Assembly: GCF_000374025.1 (NCBI RefSeq)
Contig: NZ_KB893228.1
Location: forward strand, 232,823-296,822
Direction: 5' to 3'
Source: Spirosoma panaciterrae DSM 21099
GTDB taxonomy: Bacteria; Bacteroidota; Bacteroidia; Cytophagales; Spirosomataceae
DNA length: 64,000 nucleotides
The notes beneath the pieces are model-generated. The model saw only the letters and a list, made by a program, of their open reading frames with translations, was not told the DNA's origin and made no database searches. This document shows positions 17,340 to 25,906 of this stretch, piece by piece (within the stretch, counting starts at the first letter, position 1; every line of letters begins with the position of its first letter). The translations under genes were made by a program, and so were the position numbers.

Positions 17340-18887
17340 TCAAAGTCCTGATCCGTCCGCTTTTCCACGATTTACGGCATAGGTACCGATGTTCTTACCA
17401 CATTCGAGACCTACTGTACAATCGAAACGGTAGTGAATCATTCCATAAATCCGGGAGTTTGAAGCCTCCTGCGCCTGCGCCCAGAACTCATTGGCCCGAT
17501 CGGGAAAGATGCTGCCCAGCACGGTAGCCGCAGCCGCCGAGAAAGTCGAGTGGCCTGAGGTGTAGGACGGGAAGTTTGGCAGACCAACTGATGTTTTCAC
17601 CCCGAATTGCTGAGGACGCGGATAGTAGTAATAATACTTCGTATCCCAGCAGCAGATACCGGCATCCATTAGCGACGTACCGACCAGAGCCAATGTACGG
17701 GCCATACGCACCTCGCTATACTTCGCTTCGCTGGCCGCATTGGCAGCCGTACGCAGCCAGTGCCCCGGAGGAGTGTAGGTCCCGGCTCCATCGGCCCAGT
17801 AATTGGCAATACGTGCCTGCTCGCGAGTCTGATTTTTGTTGATCTCTTTCAGTTCGTCCAACGCTTTGGTAAACTCTGCACTATTCAACGCGGGTGGTGG
17901 GCCAGGGCGAAGCTTCACTTTCGTAGCCGCATCGAAGTTCCAGGGGGTTACGGCGCCATAGTTTGGCAACATGGGGGGACGAAGCGGACTTTCCTGGCTT
18001 ACCCATACTTCAGTCAGTCCCTGTGCTTTCGCCACTTCGATCATACCGGCCGTAAGGGCCTGGTTATTAGCAGCACTCATGCCATCGGTCTTGGCACGGG
18101 CCATCACTTTGGCAGCTACCTGATTACCCAGATCAGCACCCGCCGTCAGATCGCTCTGCACATTCATACCCGCCCACAAGCGGCTGTTCTGATGTTCGGC
18201 CAGTTTGGCATCCAGAAAGGGAACTTCGCCGGGAAACATGGCTTTCAGCACGACATAAGAGGCTGCCGCTACCACTGCATCTTCCGACGGATAGGTAGGA
18301 ATCGTCGATGTTGGTAATGCCACCCGAACCGTAGCATCCACTTTCGACGGAGCCGACCGTTTGAACTGGTATTTGTAATTCCAGGCAGCTACCAGCGCAT
18401 CATACTGAGCCACACTCAGGTAGGCCAGTGCACGAGCAGCATAGGGTGGATTGGCAAACGGAAACTTCGGATCAGCCAGTGGATTAGCCGCATCAGGAAC
18501 GGGGTATTTACCATCGGGCGTTGAGGCAGGTGGAATATTATACCGGGCAGCCAGTTCGCGGGCGATTTCGTTCCAGCGATACACGGCCCCGGCTCCCCAG
18601 TACACAACGGCTTCCTGCTGCTCCTGAGTCAGACTGGCTGATTTCGATTTCAGATCGGTCAGTTCAGCCTGATACTCTGCCGACGAGGTCGCTTTAGGAG
18701 CCGCTACGGTCACATCCGTGGGTGACGTCAGCACATAGGTTTTCCAACTGCCCGCTTTTTCATCGACATTGGCAGGGGTATACCCTACGCGTTGCGGTTC
18801 AGATATACTCTTATCGCAGGAAATAATCGAAACAGATAATCCAGCAATCAGACTACCGATAGCCAGAATTTTATAGGTGTTTTTCAT
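17340..18887 (-). CDS. PAP2/vanadium-dependent haloperoxidase-like lipoprotein, site intact
   Basis: A 515-residue exported lipoprotein (MKNTYKILAIGSLIAGLSVS, Cys24 in SIISC) of the PAP2 phosphatase/vanadium haloperoxidase superfamily. The full oxyanion pocket is present in the C-terminal half: KxxxxxxRP (K417, R424), SGH (S444-G445-H446) in PSYTSGHSTFS, and SRxxxxxHxxxD (R479, H485). Known members bind either vanadate, oxidising halides with H2O2, or phosphate as acid phosphatases; sequence alone does not decide. The N-terminal half repeats the fold in degenerate form (PTYPSED, SRLWAG). A Cys pair near C489-C496 (FDCTVGLEC) and ICCWD may form disulfides. It follows the barrel gene 18900-19796 by 12 bases, so they should be cotranscribed. 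Its inactive paralogue closes the island. Confidence 0.87.
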   Translation of the reverse strand: MKNTYKILAIGSLIAGLSVSIISCDKSISEPQRVGYTPANVDEKAGSWKTYVLTSPTDVTVAAPKATSSAEYQAELTDLKSKSASLTQEQQEAVVYWGAGAVYRWNEIARELAARYNIPPASTPDGKYPVPDAANPLADPKFPFANPPYAARALAYLSVAQYDALVAAWNYKYQFKRSAPSKVDATVRVALPTSTIPTYPSEDAVVAAASYVVLKAMFPGEVPFLDAKLAEHQNSRLWAGMNVQSDLTAGADLGNQVAAKVMARAKTDGMSAANNQALTAGMIEVAKAQGLTEVWVSQESPLRPPMLPNYGAVTPWNFDAATKVKLRPGPPPALNSAEFTKALDELKEINKNQTREQARIANYWADGAGTYTPPGHWLRTAANAASEAKYSEVRMARTLALVGTSLMDAGICCWDTKYYYYYPRPQQFGVKTSVGLPNFPSYTSGHSTFSAAAATVLGSIFPDRANEFWAQAQEASNSRIYGMIHYRFDCTVGLECGKNIGTYAVNRGKADGSGL

Positions 18888-18899
18888 CTCGTGTTACGG

Positions 18900-19796
18900 C
18901 TATTTATTGAAATTAATTTGATACAGCAGGCCAACCATATAGCTGGTGCTTTGGCCTACATTCATACCATCGACTACATACCCCACGCGGGCGTTGACAC
19001 CGATGTTGCGCGGCTGTACTTTTCCGTACCAGCCCACAGTGGTAGCCTGCATGTTGTTGGTCGGAAACGGCATATCGTTCCGGCGGATGTTATCACCACT
19101 CAGGCAGGAGCTACGCTCAGCCCATACTTCCGTTTGCCAGCCCTTCCGCAGAACCCCCAGCCGAACAGCGGCATCGTAGGTATTAGGCACCCGTACCTGA
19201 TCGGTATTATAGACCCGGTCGTCGGCCTGATACGAGTTCTGATCGATTTTGATGTTGCTCCGCCAGCCGTAGCTTCCGTGCGCGGTCAGATAGAGACCTG
19301 TTTTAGGCTCTTTATAGCTCGCCAGCAATCGACCGGTAAAGGTGCGGCACTGCAACCCAATCGACATCGGAAGAAAACTCGGCACATAATTACCGATGGG
19401 AACCGAGCCCCCCACAATGGCATTGAGCGAAAATCCGCCCGCTTTTACCATCTTCAGCTTCAACCAGGCCGACAAATCCTGAATGCCATGCTGCCCCATC
19501 AGATTACCCGCACTGGTACTCGTCCAGACGTAGGGCAGGCTCAGGATCACATTGACCCGGTTGCTTATACCATAGGCAGGCATCACCATTATGCTTTGCG
19601 TTGTATGCGTGCCGATGTTAAAATTTTCCCGTTTCAGGGTATTCTCCCAGTATTGGTTCCAGGAGCTGTAGCCATACATACCAGCTACACAGAGCTGTTT
19701 TTTGCCCATATAAATAGCATCGTTCGGCATCTGGGCTTTCGCCACAAACGGTGCCAGTAGTCCGGCTACAGCAAGGCATTTCAGTATTGTTTTCAT
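18900..19796 (-). CDS. Outer-membrane beta-barrel protein, porin-like
   Basis: A 298-residue exported barrel protein, paralogue of the one at 8819-9739. The start at 19796 (MKTILKCLAVAGLLAPFVAKAQ) leaves a standard signal peptide; three extra codons upstream are possible. Shared features include QSIMVMPAYGISNRVNVIL-type strands, MPFPTN and VVDGMNVGQST near the C-terminus. Cysteines occur at CRTFTG and RSSCLSG, absent from the paralogue. It lies between another barrel gene upstream and the intact PAP2-like gene 12 bases downstream, which points to joint expression and perhaps a shared place in the outer membrane. Role as a porin is inference from family. Confidence 0.78.
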   Translation of the reverse strand: MKTILKCLAVAGLLAPFVAKAQMPNDAIYMGKKQLCVAGMYGYSSWNQYWENTLKRENFNIGTHTTQSIMVMPAYGISNRVNVILSLPYVWTSTSAGNLMGQHGIQDLSAWLKLKMVKAGGFSLNAIVGGSVPIGNYVPSFLPMSIGLQCRTFTGRLLASYKEPKTGLYLTAHGSYGWRSNIKIDQNSYQADDRVYNTDQVRVPNTYDAAVRLGVLRKGWQTEVWAERSSCLSGDNIRRNDMPFPTNNMQATTVGWYGKVQPRNIGVNARVGYVVDGMNVGQSTSYMVGLLYQINFNK

Positions 19797-19888
19797 CTTG
19801 TACAATTACGTTCCGTAATGATTAAGAAATAGTTAGTGAGGACAGTAGCGGATCGCCAACCTCTTCAAAAGCGATGGATGCAGAAAGT

Positions 19889-21004
19889 TTAGAACCAGCG
19901 GGATATATTGACCGACACCAGATAATCGGCAAAAGCCGCATCGCCCTGCCGCACGCCCAGTGGGTCCAACCGATCGGAATAACTCTTGATCCGGTTCCGG
20001 TAAACGGCCCAGGGCATCGTAGCTGCAACAGAGGTTTTATGCCGCATGTATGACAAGCCAGGTTCAACCGATACGATATACCCCGGCCGACGGAACCCTG
20101 AACTTCCGCCAAAGGCATCGATGGCCGGTACGCCTTCCACACGTCCACCGAGCATAACTGCAAGGCCCGGAATAGCTTTGATTGACTGGCTTAAGCCGAT
20201 ACGGGCTGCAAATTGATCGGCAACGGAGAATGTGCCCGTAACCAGATCGATAGTCGTAGCGGTTGGGTTCCGCACAACGCCATTGGTTTCGCGTGGATTG
20301 AACAGATAAAACCCATTGGCATAGGCCGTCAGGGTACTATTGAGCGATGCATAGCCCTGTAACTCAACGCTTACCCCTACTCCACCATCGCCCAGTTGGA
20401 TCGATTGATCGACGGGCTGATTGATCGTGTAATCCTGCCCTTCTTTGTTAAGCTTGTGAAAATTATCGGTCACACCATAGTTGCCCGTTGGGAGTTTCAC
20501 ACCCAGTCCGGCAGCAATATTGGCTTTCGGTAGTTTTACGGGATTGACAAGCCAGTAGCTACCCGAGATCCGAAGGTCGCCAATGCCCTGTGAGCCTGTA
20601 TGAAACCGTTTTTGTTCGGGGTTTTGCGCAACTGTATTGCCATAATGTTCATACAACGACGAGCGGTCGTAGTACTGAATAGGCAGGTTGACCGAGAACG
20701 ACAGCCGCTGATTCACCATATAGGTGATGCCCAGGTCCAGCGCATGCGACACGTTGATGACGTTGGTTCCCTGCTCTACCCGCTGTTTTTGTTCTACATC
20801 GCCAACAAAATGCTTGTAGGACCGGAAATAGCGATAACCTGCCGAAACCTGCCAGTGGCCATTACGCTGCTTGAAATAATCGGCCGATCCAGCCGGGGCT
20901 GCGCAACTCATGTGCCGAACGGCCACACATCCCTGCGCCTGGGTTGTACTGTGAGAAAATAATGTATATGCTACCGCCAGAACGATAGTAGAAATCGCTT
21001 TCAT
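19889..21004 (-). CDS. Outer-membrane protein, putative transporter
   Basis: A 371-residue protein with a signal peptide ending near TTQAQ and a Cys-rich mature start (GCVAVRHMSCAAP). It is then a run of beta strands such as WQVSAGYRYFRSYKHFVGD and FSVNLPIQYYDRSS, consistent with an outer-membrane barrel of the phenol/MetA porin type. The chain ends in VSVNISRWF, an aromatic C-terminus typical for barrel assembly by BamA. It is longer than, and only loosely like, the two other barrels of the island. Being first in the minus-strand series and preceded by 373 non-coding bases, it probably opens the operon. Confidence 0.78.
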   Translation of the reverse strand: MKAISTIVLAVAYTLFSHSTTQAQGCVAVRHMSCAAPAGSADYFKQRNGHWQVSAGYRYFRSYKHFVGDVEQKQRVEQGTNVINVSHALDLGITYMVNQRLSFSVNLPIQYYDRSSLYEHYGNTVAQNPEQKRFHTGSQGIGDLRISGSYWLVNPVKLPKANIAAGLGVKLPTGNYGVTDNFHKLNKEGQDYTINQPVDQSIQLGDGGVGVSVELQGYASLNSTLTAYANGFYLFNPRETNGVVRNPTATTIDLVTGTFSVADQFAARIGLSQSIKAIPGLAVMLGGRVEGVPAIDAFGGSSGFRRPGYIVSVEPGLSYMRHKTSVAATMPWAVYRNRIKSYSDRLDPLGVRQGDAAFADYLVSVNISRWF

Positions 21005-21377
21005 AGCTAAAAAATGTCTGAATAGAAATTGACTAAACCACTTAGGAATTCATACGACAGAATGGAACGCGGGCACGAGCGGATTTATAAACCTGCCTGA
21101 GCCACGAACGAGACTATCGTTGGGTTAGTGAAGCATCAATCATGCAGAGACAATCAGCCGATATACCGACAGGCTAGTTGACTGCAAAGGCAAACCCTTC
21201 AACAGCGCATGTATGCCCTTTTGGAGGATACTTGCAAGCCAGCAGAACTGAATAAGTGAACAGCAAGATGTTTTGTAGCAACGCATATGCAGACAACTGG
21301 CTTATCTTCTACCAGTGAAAGCTGGAAACGTTGAACAGGAGCCCACTAACTCTCTAAGGCACGATTGACAATTTCCC
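21005..21377. other. Non-coding region upstream of the island
   Basis: The gap between the first gene of the island and the next minus-strand gene has no convincing frame, RNA gene or long repeat. It should hold the promoter of the 7.2-21 kb series and the end of the preceding transcript. I could not place a -33/-7 pair with any confidence. Confidence 0.5.
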
Positions 21378-21917
21378 TCAGATTTCGGGCGGGGGCGAAT
21401 GAACAGGAAGAGCGCGGGCAGCCAGCACAAACAGATGTTCGGGGATGCGAATGGATTCGCGCCATTGAGGAGATAAAAAACTAAAGGCTATACGCGGACT
21501 AGGCGAGTATTCTTTCAGTAGGAATTTCAGCAGTTGGTTGGCTTTCCGATTCGACTCGGTGGTACCGGATACGTGTTTGTTCAGAAACGATAGCAGATCG
21601 CTTTGCCAGATCGACCGATTCTCCGTTTCCAGAGCCGCAATATGCAGTTGGTCGCCCTGAATTTCCAGGCTTACCACCGAATAATAATGCCCATGGTAAC
21701 TAAACCCATCGGAGGTAGTTCGGGTAATGACGCTGGCATCGAGCTTATCTTTCAAGGGAATCTCGAACTCAACGATACTATCGACCGAACGATAGACTGA
21801 AAGCCGTTCCGACAAATCGTGCTCAGCCTGCCACCAGCTACCGACAAACACAAGCACATAGGCCAGTGTGTGATACACCAGAAGCGCAAAGAGGCCGATG
21901 GAAACAACTTTCTTCAA
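21378..21917 (-). CDS. Hypothetical membrane-anchored protein
   Basis: A 179-residue protein with one N-terminal membrane helix (about residues 6-27, LFALLVYHTLAYVLVFVG) and a soluble part. Motifs such as SWWQAEHDLSERLS and YHGHYYSVVSLEIQGD recall a small uncharacterised Bacteroidota family, but I cannot name it. The aromatic/His-rich helix (YHTLAY) might hold a cofactor, which is speculation. It is on the same strand as the island, 370 bases upstream of its first gene, so it could belong to the same region functionally but probably has its own transcript. No catalytic motif is seen. Confidence 0.65.
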   Translation of the reverse strand: MKKVVSIGLFALLVYHTLAYVLVFVGSWWQAEHDLSERLSVYRSVDSIVEFEIPLKDKLDASVITRTTSDGFSYHGHYYSVVSLEIQGDQLHIAALETENRSIWQSDLLSFLNKHVSGTTESNRKANQLLKFLLKEYSPSPRIAFSFLSPQWRESIRIPEHLFVLAARALPVHSPPPEI

Positions 21918-22094
21918 CTGCGTTCAGTAAATTTTTCCCAAAAATAATACTAAATTTTAAACAAAACCTGTGCCATCCTACAGGAAATATTTTTTTTATT
22001 GCTCGCAACCTTTCTAACGTTCCATTCTTCCGGAAAAAGCCGACCTACGTTTACCATCTCCCCAGGGTTATTGCGGATATACGTTAAGTAGGCT

Positions 22095-22877
22095 TTATGG
22101 CGTAGGTGTATATAACCAAACCCCTATTTCTGACAGATCGAACGTAGTAGACCAGGTAGCTTGTAACAGATGCAGGTAACGGTGATCCTGCTGCGGGTTT
22201 CGAATCAGATTCTGAAACATATAACCCAGTTCAATTTTGCCAAATTTCCGGGTATTGTAGCCCAATCCGCCGTAGAGCCAGTTTTCGCCATAGAACGCAT
22301 TTTTTGAACTAATTGGGCTGTTAATAGCGCCTGTCAGACACAGAAAAGCTTCATTTGATACGGACGCATAAAAGCCTGTCTTATTAACTTTTGGGTCATA
22401 AAGTGGCAAGCTGGCCCCAATCTGATACCGAAACAAGGTTGCGTACGACCACTGGTTACTCTTCATATTTAAGGGGTAACGTTCTTCGTACCGTAACCGA
22501 TGGGATACTTTGAGCCTCCCCAGAGCAGGAGCATCATGCGTTGCCACTGCCTGAACCCACAAACGATTCTCATTCACATGAAGCCCAAAGAGATTATGTT
22601 TTACATATGCATAGCCCACTCCAATCTGAACGTTTGGCAACAGTCGGTAACTTAAACTGGGCTGTAAATAATACTGTAAGGCAGTTGCCGGATAGTTTTT
22701 TTCAGCAATTGTCTGATGAAAGGCATCGATCGTTGATGAGATATAGGCATTGTATTGAAGCTTCTTTCCTATATTGCCGGACTGCGAAATAGCTGGAAAG
22801 AAACCGTAAAAAGTCCAGTCCTGCGCCAAACAAAGGCAACTGTTTAGCAGTAAATAGAGAAGTATACCTATTCGCAT
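22095..22877 (-). CDS. DUF2490 family outer-membrane protein
   Basis: A 260-residue exported protein with a signal peptide (MRIGILLYLLLNSCLCLAQ) and a chain of beta strands. The segments RVRLRYEERYP-like (here LKVSHRLRYEERYP), SLSYRLLPNVQIGVGYAYV and FGKIELGYMFQNLIR are typical of DUF2490, small barrels of unknown role common in Bacteroidota. The terminal strand ends TTFDLSEIGVWLYTPTP. It stands between a divergent large exported protein and the hypothetical membrane protein, with separate gaps on both sides, so it is probably a single-gene unit. Confidence 0.8.
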   Translation of the reverse strand: MRIGILLYLLLNSCLCLAQDWTFYGFFPAISQSGNIGKKLQYNAYISSTIDAFHQTIAEKNYPATALQYYLQPSLSYRLLPNVQIGVGYAYVKHNLFGLHVNENRLWVQAVATHDAPALGRLKVSHRLRYEERYPLNMKSNQWSYATLFRYQIGASLPLYDPKVNKTGFYASVSNEAFLCLTGAINSPISSKNAFYGENWLYGGLGYNTRKFGKIELGYMFQNLIRNPQQDHRYLHLLQATWSTTFDLSEIGVWLYTPTP

Positions 22878-23125
22878 TAAGTTACGGGGTTGAGCGTCCG
22901 GTAACCTATCTCCCCAAAATGTGTGCCAACTTAGTAGTGATAGTTGGCATAATGTGTATGGTATAGAAATGCGCGTAATTCAACAGGGTCCGTCGGTACG
23001 CTGAAGAAGCAATAATCCCGGAATCGCAAACAGAATACTATAGGTCAATTACCGTTCTCAATCTAAAGAACTATTACTGCCCTTTATCGTCATTAAAGTC
23101 AGTTTATCCCCCCATTTAAGCCAGT

Positions 23126-24736
23126 ATGAAATTTTTAAGCTTAGCCTTTTTAATCAGCCTGTTTGGTGCCGGTGTCTGGTACGTTCGTAGTCGAGTACCA
23201 GAGCCCGTTGCCGGTGTTCAACTGATTGGTAATCTACCTCCGCAAACAGCTCTATCGCCTACTCCACGTTCACGATTTACGCCTAGCACACGGAAGGGGT
23301 ATTACAGCCTGGATGTCGTCAGCGATTTTACGGTTCCCACTACCAAATCCATTACCTTTTGCGGAGCGGGACGCAATCTGCATGTTAAACAAGACCCGAC
23401 CAAGATTTTCCGCCGAGGTTTTACTGCCGTTGAACGGAGCCGAATGATCCCAAACGTTGAGATCTGGGGGGGTGATTCCTACCCACCGGGTGGCTGGAAA
23501 AGTACGTTACAGATCAATCAACGCGCCAGCATTCTTTACCGGGGGTATTTCAGGGACTCGTTTGGACTAGGCTGGTCAGAAGACAATGGGAAAGCCGATC
23601 AAACGATGTACCGTGTAGCTGCTCCCCGGCCAAATGCCCCGCTCAATCGCCAGACAGTCTTTCAATCGGCTCTCGAACTAAACGGAAACTGCGTTGGCTT
23701 CGGCGACTGCCCATCAACCGGCTGGAAAAGTACCTATGGGTTGATTTTCCTCGACATCGAGAACAACTATGGCATTAAAAACCTTCAGGAGCAGGTAAAC
23801 CTGTATACCTATCTCGTAAAGACCATTAAAGAAAACGCCAGCCCGCAGACACTGGTTGGCTCCATTGACCCAGTGGCACATAATAGCTTCGGCTACTCGC
23901 GCACTTCCGATTATCAGGCAGGTGTGGATGAGTTTCTGACCATGCCCGTTCGGCATACGGCTTCCAGCCGACAGCGTGGCTTACCCGACAATCTGATCGG
24001 AAAAACCTATTCCGACTACGCTGATTTTCTGATGCCCGGTACCTATTATTTATATCCTGAACTGGATTATTCGGCCCAGCATAATAGCGATGGCGACCGC
24101 CATTGGCTGGCCGCTTTACTGGGTGAGCAGGAGGTCAATATGAAGCTATCGCCTAAAAAACGGATTGCCTGGCATTGGCTGTTCAATACACAGAATGCTG
24201 AATTTCCGGGTAGCGCCAAGGCAGAGCACCCTACTCCTCCTGCCGTTTCGGAAGGCATGGGTATTTTTTACTGGTTTACGGGAGCTTATGGGGTTTTGTT
24301 TTGGGACGACCATACCGACCTGATTCCCGATCAGCCTGCTCCAAGCGACCCGTCTCAAACCGGGCTCGGCAACGATCGTAACTATGCCTGTTATGAACAT
24401 TATGTACATGGTCTCTGGCGGTTATTCAAACACCATAGCGATCTATTCAACGGACGCGAAACGTATCTGAACGAAACCACAGAGTGTTCCTACGATGGTG
24501 GTAGAACCTGGTATAAATACAACGCGAATCAGCTCAAAACCCGCAATTTACCCTTTGTTCGAGCCATTGTTAATGGAAACCAGATCCTTATTGCTGCTAC
24601 GAAAGCCTATGCCCGACCCGATCAGACCAGCCAGGTAATGGTGCGGTATGTTGACAATGGGTATCGGTTTTATACCACACTCACCCTGAAAGGGGATGAA
24701 ATCTATCTGGGCCGGGCTGCTATGCCACGCGGATAG
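23126..24736 (+). CDS. Large exported protein of unknown family
   Basis: I do not recognise this 536-residue protein. It begins with a signal peptide or anchor (FLSLAFLISLFGAGVWYV) and continues as a soluble chain rich in Trp, Tyr and Asp. The pattern GGWKSTLQIN and TGWKSTYGLIFLDIENNYG repeats a GWKST unit, and a run of beta/alpha elements (IFLDIENNYG, TLVGSIDPVAHNS, RIAWHWLFN, GVLFWDDHTDL) looks like a TIM barrel, perhaps of glycoside-hydrolase type, with acidic residues at strand ends. The last 130 residues could be a beta-sandwich. The stop is 53 bases before the moaA start and appears to contain the moaA promoter. Function should not be assumed. Confidence 0.75.
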   Translation: MKFLSLAFLISLFGAGVWYVRSRVPEPVAGVQLIGNLPPQTALSPTPRSRFTPSTRKGYYSLDVVSDFTVPTTKSITFCGAGRNLHVKQDPTKIFRRGFTAVERSRMIPNVEIWGGDSYPPGGWKSTLQINQRASILYRGYFRDSFGLGWSEDNGKADQTMYRVAAPRPNAPLNRQTVFQSALELNGNCVGFGDCPSTGWKSTYGLIFLDIENNYGIKNLQEQVNLYTYLVKTIKENASPQTLVGSIDPVAHNSFGYSRTSDYQAGVDEFLTMPVRHTASSRQRGLPDNLIGKTYSDYADFLMPGTYYLYPELDYSAQHNSDGDRHWLAALLGEQEVNMKLSPKKRIAWHWLFNTQNAEFPGSAKAEHPTPPAVSEGMGIFYWFTGAYGVLFWDDHTDLIPDQPAPSDPSQTGLGNDRNYACYEHYVHGLWRLFKHHSDLFNGRETYLNETTECSYDGGRTWYKYNANQLKTRNLPFVRAIVNGNQILIAATKAYARPDQTSQVMVRYVDNGYRFYTTLTLKGDEIYLGRAAMPRG

Positions 24737-24765
24737 TGGGCTTTCGGATATGCAATCAAAATCGG

Positions 24766-24773
24766 TATTTTTG
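24766..24773 (+). promoter_or_regulatory. Candidate -7 promoter element for moaA (TATTTTTG)
   Basis: TATTTTTG matches TAnnTTTG exactly. A partial -33 element TTTC lies about 20 bases upstream. A transcript would start near 24780, leaving about ten bases before the moaA ATG. Confidence 0.4.
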
Positions 24774-24789
24774 TGTTAGTCCCGTACGC

Positions 24790-25770
24790 ATGATCTACGA
24801 TAACCACAACCGCCCCATTACCTACCTTCGTCTGGCCGTAACCGACCGTTGCAACCTGCGGTGTTTTTACTGTATGCCCGAAGAAGGCATTAAGTATCTG
24901 CCCAAGCATCAGGTGCTTACTTATGAAGAAATGGAGCGGCTGGTTCGTATACTGGCCCAGTTAGGGGTTCAGAAAGTGCGGATTACGGGCGGTGAGCCTT
25001 TTGTCAGAACCGGGCTAATGCCGTTTCTGCATCGGCTGGCCACTATCGACGGCTTAACCGATCTTTCCCTCACCACCAATGGTGTGCTGACCGCTCCACA
25101 CGTTGCTGATCTGGCAGCACTAGGCATACGGTCCGTGAATTTAAGCCTGGACACCCTCGACCGGGAGCGTTTCCGAAAAATTACCCGTCGTGATGAATTG
25201 TCCGCTGTTCTGAAGACACTCGACGCGCTTCTGGAATCAGGGATTCAAACAAAAATCAATGCAGTGGTTATGGAAGGTCAGAACATTGAAGACCTCATTC
25301 CGCTGACCGACCTCACCCGGCAACTGCCCGTCGATGTGCGGTTTATTGAAGAGATGCCGTTCAATGGGGAAGGGAGCCACTATCCGGTGCTCCACTGGAC
25401 CCACCAGCGAATTATCAACGAAATCCGGGCACACTTCCCCGGCATCCAGAAACTACCCGACCCACCTTTTTCGACCTCAGCTAATTATCAGATTCCGGGT
25501 CACCAGGGCACGATTGGCGTGATTGCGGCCTTTAGCCGGACATTTTGCGGCACCTGCAACCGAATCCGTCTGACCGCGCAGGGAACGTTGAAAACCTGCC
25601 TCTACGATAACGGTGTTCTGGATATCCGGGCTCTGCTCCGAAGTGGTGCATCGGACGAGGAATTAACAGCCGCCTTTTTACAAGCTTTTGCTCACCGCCC
25701 CCGCAACGGTTTTGAAGCCGAAAACCAACGGTCAACCGTAACCGAGTCGATGGCTACGATTGGGGGCTGA
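24790..25770 (+). CDS. moaA: GTP 3',8-cyclase MoaA
   Basis: Radical SAM enzyme for the first step of molybdenum cofactor synthesis, turning GTP into 3',8-cyclo-GTP. The 326 residues carry the N-terminal cluster motif C21-NLRC25-FYC28, the SAM-binding ITGGEPF, and the C-terminal second 4Fe-4S site FCGTCNRIRLTAQG with the third Cys 13 residues on in LKTCLY. The chain ends in the conserved Gly-Gly tail (ATIGG) needed for activity in studied MoaA proteins. The start at 24790 (MIYDNHNRPITYLRL) fits the family; an in-frame extension to 24736 would overlap the preceding gene and add 18 unrelated residues. No other moa or moe gene is in the window. Confidence 0.95.
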   Translation: MIYDNHNRPITYLRLAVTDRCNLRCFYCMPEEGIKYLPKHQVLTYEEMERLVRILAQLGVQKVRITGGEPFVRTGLMPFLHRLATIDGLTDLSLTTNGVLTAPHVADLAALGIRSVNLSLDTLDRERFRKITRRDELSAVLKTLDALLESGIQTKINAVVMEGQNIEDLIPLTDLTRQLPVDVRFIEEMPFNGEGSHYPVLHWTHQRIINEIRAHFPGIQKLPDPPFSTSANYQIPGHQGTIGVIAAFSRTFCGTCNRIRLTAQGTLKTCLYDNGVLDIRALLRSGASDEELTAAFLQAFAHRPRNGFEAENQRSTVTESMATIGG

Positions 25771-25906
25771 AGAAGAAGTTAGTCTGGTTCAACTTACGAT
25801 CATAGCCCGCAATTTGTCAATTGATGCGCTTATGATTACCTTGAAGCAGCGACTAAACAAGTAGCTGCTCTATCCGAATCTAAAGCATCATCCTGAACCT
25901 CCCCCC

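Noticed and set aside
17340..18887. Firm naming as vanadium-dependent haloperoxidase
   Set aside because: The pocket residues are shared with PAP2 acid phosphatases, so sequence by eye cannot tell phosphatase from haloperoxidase. Kept as PAP2/haloperoxidase-like.
18891..19760. 289-residue open frame on the plus strand
   Set aside because: Antisense to the outer-membrane barrel gene, which has a signal peptide and a paralogue in the same island.
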